Assembly (NCBI GenBank): GCA_945859605.1
Contig: OX243824.1
Location: 32,065,869-32,129,868, forward strand
Direction: 5' to 3'
Source of the DNA: Lumbricus rubellus
Lineage: Eukaryota; Annelida; Clitellata; Crassiclitellata; Lumbricidae
DNA: 64,000 nt
A program made the position numbers and the translations under genes. Shown in pieces: positions 53,901 to 61,627 of the stretch. Below the pieces are notes generated by a model. The model saw only the letters and a list, made by a program, of their open reading frames with translations, searched no databases and was not told the origin of the DNA. How positions within the stretch are numbered: position 1 is the stretch's first letter; each line of letters begins with the position of its first letter.

Positions 53901-56900
53901 TTCTTCTGTCGCCCGTTAAAGTGTCGCCGATCAAGTGTCGTCCGTTCAATTGACCACCGTTCAAATGTCTGTACACCATACTCACCCTTAAAGATAACAG
54001 TTTTAAGTTTAGTAAGGTAGAGTCCCAGGTTGCAGGCGTAGCTCAAAAGGAAGGCCATTCCAGACCACCGGACCAACCACAGAAAAGGCTCGATTCTTCA
54101 TGGTAGCAGTGCGGGCAAAAGGAACCAAGCGGACTCCCTTATCAGCAGAGCGTAGCTGACGACGTCCTTGGATAAGCTTACCCAATGTAAGGCTGCATAG
54201 CTCACGGAGGTAAATTGGGGCGAGGCCCTGACAACATCGCCATACCATTGCAGCTACCCGGAACTCAATACGCTGGCGAATAGGAGCCAGTGAAGTACCT
54301 CAAGCATTTAGTTTGAGACATGACCATATTATTTGGGGATTTTCCAAATTATGCGCGCCGCAGAGCGCAACACCCGGTCAAGACAAGTCAATTTGGTGGG
54401 TGGGAGGCCAATGTAGAGCGAATGGCAATTATAGTCAACGCGAGATGTAACGAAGGAATGCACTAGAGTAAGAGTAGCAGCAGACGTAAGAGAATGGATG
54501 ACAGTGCGAAGGACTGTTGCCTACAATGTGCAATTGTACATTGCATTAGTCTTGCCGTTTTCCTCCAAAACACTGAAGGTGATTCTGAAGGTCATCTGAA
54601 GGTGATTCTGAAAGGGTGTCTTCCGACAAAACCCGTTAGGGTCTGACGCCGCGCATTCACTCCTTGCGCGAAGTACATGTAGACCAATATAGGCGTAGGG
54701 AACATTTCAAGAGTGACGGTGGGGTGGGGTTAAACTTAAAGTTAAACTTTTGCCCGAAAAAGCTGACGACCTTTTTTAGTCGTACGGTCGAAATTGCCCG
54801 AAAATTCCCGTTATTTCTTTTGCTCGAAAATTCTGACGACCTGTTTTTTTTTAGTCGTCCAGTCGAAATCTTCCGAATATTTTAGATATATTTTTTCATG
54901 GTCTGCTTGCCCGAAATTTGGGGAAGCATTTGCCCTCCCTCTGGATCCCCGTCTCCTACGCCTATGTAGACTGACCGAGCGTTGCTTCACGAAGCACATA
55001 GGCTGTATATACAGGGTGCGCCAAAAAACCTAAGATTTTTGCCAATATCTTGGCCAAAAGTAAGAATTTCTAAATGAAATTTTACAGTCTTAAAGACAAT
55101 GCATATTTACACAGGTTGGCCAGATTTCAACAAAATATTTCAAACGGAACAAAAATTATGCCACTTTTAGACCGGCCATCACCGTTTTTTGACGATTCAG
55201 AAACGAAACGCAAAAAACTAGGATTTTTGCCAAAGTCTTGGTCAAAAGTAAGAATTTTAGAGGCTTACCGACATTTCATATTTGCACAGGATTGCCAAAT
55301 TTAGTCAAAATATATCACACACAACACAGGTTATACCACTTTTAGTGAGGCCACCCACCGTTTTTGACGATTCAAAAGCGTATCGCAACAAAAATTAACA
55401 AACACGTGATTTTATTAAGTCTCATCTCAAATAAGCGTTGTCAAATTAACTTGATGGTACTTCACAACTTGTGTTCAATGTGCCCACCCCCAGTGCCAAC
55501 ACTTCTTTTGAGTCTCTTTGCAAAATTATTGACAGACCTGTTGATTAATCTGACAGATTCCTTATTTACCAATTTCTTATCTTATCTTATCTGACAATTT
55601 ATAAAGCGCTTCTTGCAGCAAGAGCCTTTCAGAAGCGCTCCCAGTGCGTTCATCTCCGAGAAAAAAGGCAAGTTTTTAGACGAGAGAAAGATGAGGATAC
55701 ACTACCAGAGAGGATGGCAGAGCGAACTGATGGGGGAAGCCCATTCCATAGGGAGGGACCAATTTGATTGTCATCTTGCTAAGTGACTTCTCAGTGACGC
55801 GCAGCTACGCTGGTACCCTGTTTCTTTTTAAATAGTAATAATAATGATCATCTGGCAATATCAACGCTATTTAAGATGAGACTTAATAAAATCGTGTGTT
55901 TGCTCCTTTTTGCTGCGTTACGTCTTTAAATCGTCAAAAACAGGGGTTGGCCTCACGAAAAGTGGTATAACTTTTGTTGTGCTTAAAATATTTTGATGAA
56001 CTTTGGCCAACAAAGACCATTAGCGACGCCCTACTCCTTTATCTAGACTTGGGACTGGCACTGACAGAGTGCAATCAGTGGCGGAGTTAAATGCTTCAAC
56101 ACTTTTGTAACCTATTCTGCCCTTTTACTCTATATAGTTCTATAGGCTACACGACGTGTTGCCTGCTGTTATGTTAGCTAAGACATACTAGAAATGTGCA
56201 AGATACCGTTTTAAGTATGTTTATAAATCAGAAGTTAAATAAAATATTATACCGTGTCATTGCATAATTAATAATTATATTAATTATATCCAACTATCAT
56301 TAACAATATTTCAGTGTACGTTCGGGAATCAACCCTGCCATTTAAGTGATGCTTTCAAGAAGATAGAGACTTCTTGGGGATATTGCTTATCATTTAACCC
56401 AGGTAAGCATGGATCGGACCTCTAAAATAATTGTCAGTTTATCAGAAATTGGACGAAACTTTGGTAAATATAAACGGTACAATGGTGCATGAACCAAAAC
56501 CAGCTATTTTCTGATGTTGTTTTCTAGCTACTGGCTGAAACACAAACCAGGCAACTACAGCTGTGTCATCTACAGATTTTGTCAGTCACATCTGTCAAAC
56601 CTTAGGCAACTTGATAACGTACCGCGACTTCACCCACTGTCTATAGCCTAATTCTCACATTGCAATTTTGTCCACGTAGTAGGCCTATTGTTCTCTCATA
56701 ATGTTCTCTCCTCACGCGGCTGTGATTAGGGTAGGATAAAATTTTCGTTGATCTTTATTCGATAAATCTAATGACCTTTTTAGCCATTTTATTCGAAAAA
56801 TCTAATGACCTTTTTTAGTCATTTTATCCGATAAATCTAATGACCTTTTTTAGTCATTTTATCCGATAAATCGAATGACCTTTTTTAGTCATTTTATTGA

Positions 56901-59526
56901 AATCTCTTGAGAACGTACCTTTTCCTTCTGAACCAATGCTAAAATAATTTATGACCTTTCTAGTCGTATGCTACTTTTTCTCTCTCACCTTCTCACGCTG
57001 CATTCAGTTAAAGCTTTTTGAAACCTAATGGGGTGGGTCATGTCCTTTGGACTTTGAAAAGGGGGTCATGGCCGGATTGATCCTGGATTCTCCCCCGCAA
57101 GGGATGGATTTAGAATAGGCATGAGAACAAGGAACGCCATCCGAACGCTTAGAGTGCTAAAAGAATGAAGCGGGCAGAACGGTAAGAATGTTGATAAATT
57201 ACATGTTTTTTGGATCATGAAGGAGCATTTGATAGAGTCGATCGGAGAAGTGTGTGACATCGGGGCGCGGCAGTGTAGGGGTATGTTTGGTGTCTTGAGC
57301 CGGATGAATGCGGGTTCGAATCCACCTCAAGCCGCCGCAAAAAGGACCCTGAGCAAGTCCTTCACTCGCAATAAAATAATTTCTCGTGCGCCTCGGCGTG
57401 GCACTCCGATTCAGTGTCCGCGCTGGAGTCGGGAGCGCCTGTGACTAGATTTCTTGAGAGGGCGCTATAGCATGTGCTCATGCATTCATACATGCATACA
57501 TGCATACATAATGCATATACATACATACATACATACATACATACATACATACATACATACATGCAATGCACATACATACCTACATGTACATTACAACATA
57601 CATATACATACATACCTACATTACAACATACGATACTAGCAAGGAGACTGCGAGCAAAAGACTGGGTGAAGAACAACTTGTGAGTCACAAGTTGTGGCAC
57701 GTGTTAGAAAAAGAAACGTTAAAACAGAAACCAAGGGTTCAGAATATTGCGAAATCGGACATCTGTTCTAGAATAGAAGGCAGCGAATCAGGAGAGGAAT
57801 TCTTTTGTGTCAGCGACAAGACTCTTCGAACTCATGGGCGGAGTCTATCAGAGGCTAGGAGACGCTAAGCCCCCCCCCCCCCAGAAGGCCAAGATTCAGC
57901 TCTTTTTACCACGAAAATGTGAAAATGGTATCTTTTCCCGGGCTTAGTCCCCCCTAGAAGGCCAAGACGGCCAAAAAAGGTCATCAACTTTTTGCCCTTA
58001 AAATTGGTTTGTTATTACGAAATTTTAACCCGATGACTAAAAAAGGTCCTACACTTTTTTGGGCCGAGAAAGTTTTTGGAGGGCCCCGCTCGATTTGATC
58101 TGGACCAAGTCTCCGACCCAACTAAAGCCCAAGTTCTTTACCCCTCCCCCCCCCCAAGAACGGAAGCCATACTCCGCCCATGCTGGAACTGAAATGTTTT
58201 TTATTTATATTATTTATGGCGTAGTTGTGCAGATGAAATTGCAGCCTAAATGTTGCTTGATATTTATGACACTCGCAAAGCTCACAAGATATTACTGTTC
58301 TATAAATATAAGTGACGACGAATTACGTGACGACTCTTCCTGGAGCCAACAACGGGCTTCATCTCGTGTTGTGGGTCAACCAGTCTGACTGCTACATTAC
58401 GATGTCTCCAGCTGTTGGATTCAAGGTAGGCCTAAAAATGATCAGAAATTTTTCAATGGCTCACTATTATAATGTAAATTCCTCGATTCCTTGTGTAGGT
58501 GCTAGGAATTTTTCGGCATAAGTAACTGCTGTCAAAATACAGAGAGACTCGTGAAAGAACGGCGATTTTATGTTCTTTAAAGGGACTATTTGTCCAGAAA
58601 ATTTTGTCCGGGGACATTTTGTCCGAGGACTTTTTTCGGGGACATTTTTTCCGGGGACAATTTGTCCGGGGACATTTTGTCCGGAGACATTTTGTCCAGA
58701 GACATTTTGTTCAGAGACATTTTGTCCAGAGACATTTTGTCCGGAGACGCTTGTAGGGCCTATAGCGTGACGCCTTAATTTTTGTTCCTCTAACGAGATT
58801 TCATAATGACGACTAAAACGTAGCCTTAACAAGTCGCGAGATCGCGTGGACTCAAATTTCAGTCCAGGGCACAATGAAAAGTACCTATTCCATGACCTGA
58901 TCCATTTCTCATTCTTTTTCTTTCATCAGTTGCATAACATCTTCAGACCTCGTTCTAAATACTCATTCCTCTCTCGCGGTTTACGTAGAAGTCAGCGCGC
59001 ACATTTCGGCGACCTTCATTTCAGCGCCTACACAATTCGCCGCCGCACAACACAGCACGTATACAATTCGCCGCCATTCATTTAAGCGACTCTTACGTTA
59101 ATAATGTAAAAGTTTATTTTAATGGAACAACTTTCAAACAGTTTAAATGCAGTAGACACAATACTAATAAATCGTTTGTTCAGTTAGGACTATTCAGTTA
59201 ATAGCTAAACCTAAAGTTTATGAAATCGTTTGTTAAGTTATTTAGGTTAAAAGGCAAATAGCTAAACCTAACGTTTCTGAAATCGTTTGTTAAGTTGTTT
59301 AAGTAGGCTACTTGTTAAACAGCTATTGCCTACTTAAAGATGTTAATGGTATGGAGCTGACCTGCTGATTGGTTGAGGCTGGGCAACATGACGCGAGACA
59401 GACTCAGACAGAGAGTGGCGTCGGCACGTATACGGGCTGTCAGCCCAAGGATTATGACGATGATGATGATGATGATGATGAAGATGATGATGATGATGAT
59501 GCTGATGATGATGATGCTGATGATGC

Positions 59527-59567
<41 letters not shown>

Positions 59568-59569
59568 AA

Positions 59570-59653
<84 letters not shown>

Positions 59654-61529
59654 AGCAATCTCTAAATTACGAATTATTACGAGCCAAACAAATCTTCAAT
59701 AGACCTACGGCTGCAGTTAACTCCAACATTTCATAGCAGAGTTCAGTACACTACTCTTTTCTAGGTTGTTCTACATGATCCTAATGACGAACCTATTGTA
59801 CCGGACGTTGGATTCAGAGTCGGAACCGGCATTTCAACATCCGTCTCGTTTTCACTTAGAAACGTAAGTAAGACGTCAGAAACACATTTGCTTTTATAAT
59901 TCTATTCTACTTATTGAAGGAACTCCTATCGTGCACCCAAGTAACATCCACAAAATGTTTGGGTGTATACATTGACCAGCACCTCTCTAGCAAAATTGCT
60001 AAAGTTATTGTTGTGCTATTTCGCTCATCTAAACTAATTCCTATCTCAATCCGGTCTATGCTATACTATTCTCTTATTAATTTTATAAGAACAGCCTAAC
60101 GTTTTCAAATGTTCCCACACATGCTCGCAACAAGATGATCGACACTATGACTCCGATCGTTGATGTAGCCTAGAGTTTACTCGTCTTGAAATAGCAACAT
60201 CTTGAAGCAATGAATTGCTCTCATCAGCCAAAAAGGCCTTCTACAAAATGTCTACGGTTTAGAGGAATTTGAAGCCGATTTGCGATTGATTAGCTTCTTT
60301 AAGTCTGCAGCCTCCAAACTTGTTCGGCCACCTCATCTGGAGCTTTCGACTTAAGTATAGCTTTGTCCAGGGCTGAAAGTGAGCCGGCTCGGTCCGGGTC
60401 TGAGACCCGGCATCGATTTTCGAGACCTACTGTGAGTGTGAGACCAGGGTCGAAAAACAGGCCGTCAGGTACCAAAAGTAGGTAAAAATAGTAGAATTTT
60501 CGGTAATTCTGGGCAAATGACTATAGGAAAAACGTCGTCAGAAAAATTTATGGGCCAAAGGCGTGCTCGTCCACCAAAGTGAGACCCGGCAACCTTTTCA
60601 AACAACTTTCAGCCCTGGCTTTGTCTCAAATGTGAAGAAGCTTCTCAGTAGTCTGAGGTACACTGTCGTCGAGGCCGATTTTCATGCTTTACATGATGGA
60701 ACAGTACTCTGAGAAGTTCTCAAGCAGTGAGAACGTCTCCACGAGATGGAAGCTTGGAACCTTTGAAGCTCTCCTCCGTTCCCTAACTTGCCATAATCAC
60801 CGCTGCTGAACGAGTATTCACTCTACCATAGTCAGCATCGCCATCGCAATATTAGATGTAGACATTTAGATATTGTACCTTTACTGTTTTATAATCTATG
60901 TTAATAATAATTATGTTGGGTGTTGTTGTAAACAATTTGACCAATGAACAGCACAGCATTTTCAAGTTGTGAAGATAATGCACATATTTGTAAGCTGATG
61001 CGGCAGGAGGGAAGAGCAGTATTAGTAACAGGCACACTAAAGGATGTCGTTGTTTGCAACACGAACATTTTACATGGAACATTTGCATCCATATAAAGTA
61101 TATCACATAAATGCCTAATGTATGAGATACTATAGCCATAGTTACAGCATAATATAAAATAGGCGTAATGTATGTAAGACTATGTGTAGTATGCACTGTA
61201 GTTCATTGATGATTTAGATTGGAACTAACAAAAGACATAGCGACCCAGATGCTTCAAGGTGTCATGATGTGGAGCAGACATGCACAGGCCGGTTAGGACA
61301 GACCGGTGGAGAGAGTCGGAGGAGAGAGCGTGGGACACGGGCATTGACCCAGGTTGTCCTTCATGCCTCTCTCCTAATATTCTCTTCAATCAGACAAGGT
61401 GGTCTAGCTGCTCCAAGATGTTTATGGTATGGAGCAAACCTGCTGACTGGACCGGTTGAGGCTGGGCAGCATGATGCGAGACAGACTCAGACAGAGAGTG
61501 GCGTCGGACTCTTACGGGCATTGAGCCCA

Positions 61530-61627
<98 letters not shown>

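Larger units (their letters stand above)
52916..53986 (-). mobile_element. Mutator-like element remnant with FLYWCH-type zinc finger
   Basis: Nine-base duplication CTTAAAGAT at 52907-52915 and 53987-53995. The inverted ends start GGTTACATGACATTAGAACG and (reverse) GGTGAGTATGG...GACATTTGAACGG, continuing as many GAACGGNCGACA-like subrepeats for about 130 bp each. Inside, on the minus strand, lies the N-terminal part of a MULE transposase (next entries). The rest of the transposase is deleted, so it is non-autonomous. Confidence 0.85.
52816..54300 (-). mobile_element. LINE 3' end (family A partner), split by a Mutator-like element
   Basis: The minus strand reads MVWRCCQGLAPIYLRELCSL, KNRAFSVVGPVVWNGLPFEL and ends LKTVIFK at the insertion. 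After it come the 3' core GGGAGCGCCTCTGAG, GAGCGCTATATAAATG and a (GAATG)n tail. Same arrangement as 35490-35936. Confidence 0.78.

Noticed and set aside
59369..59702. Poly-Asp, poly-Met and poly-Ser frames
   Set aside because: All readings of one (GAT)n array; no flanking coding signal. The same holds at 38694-39248 and 61269-61721.
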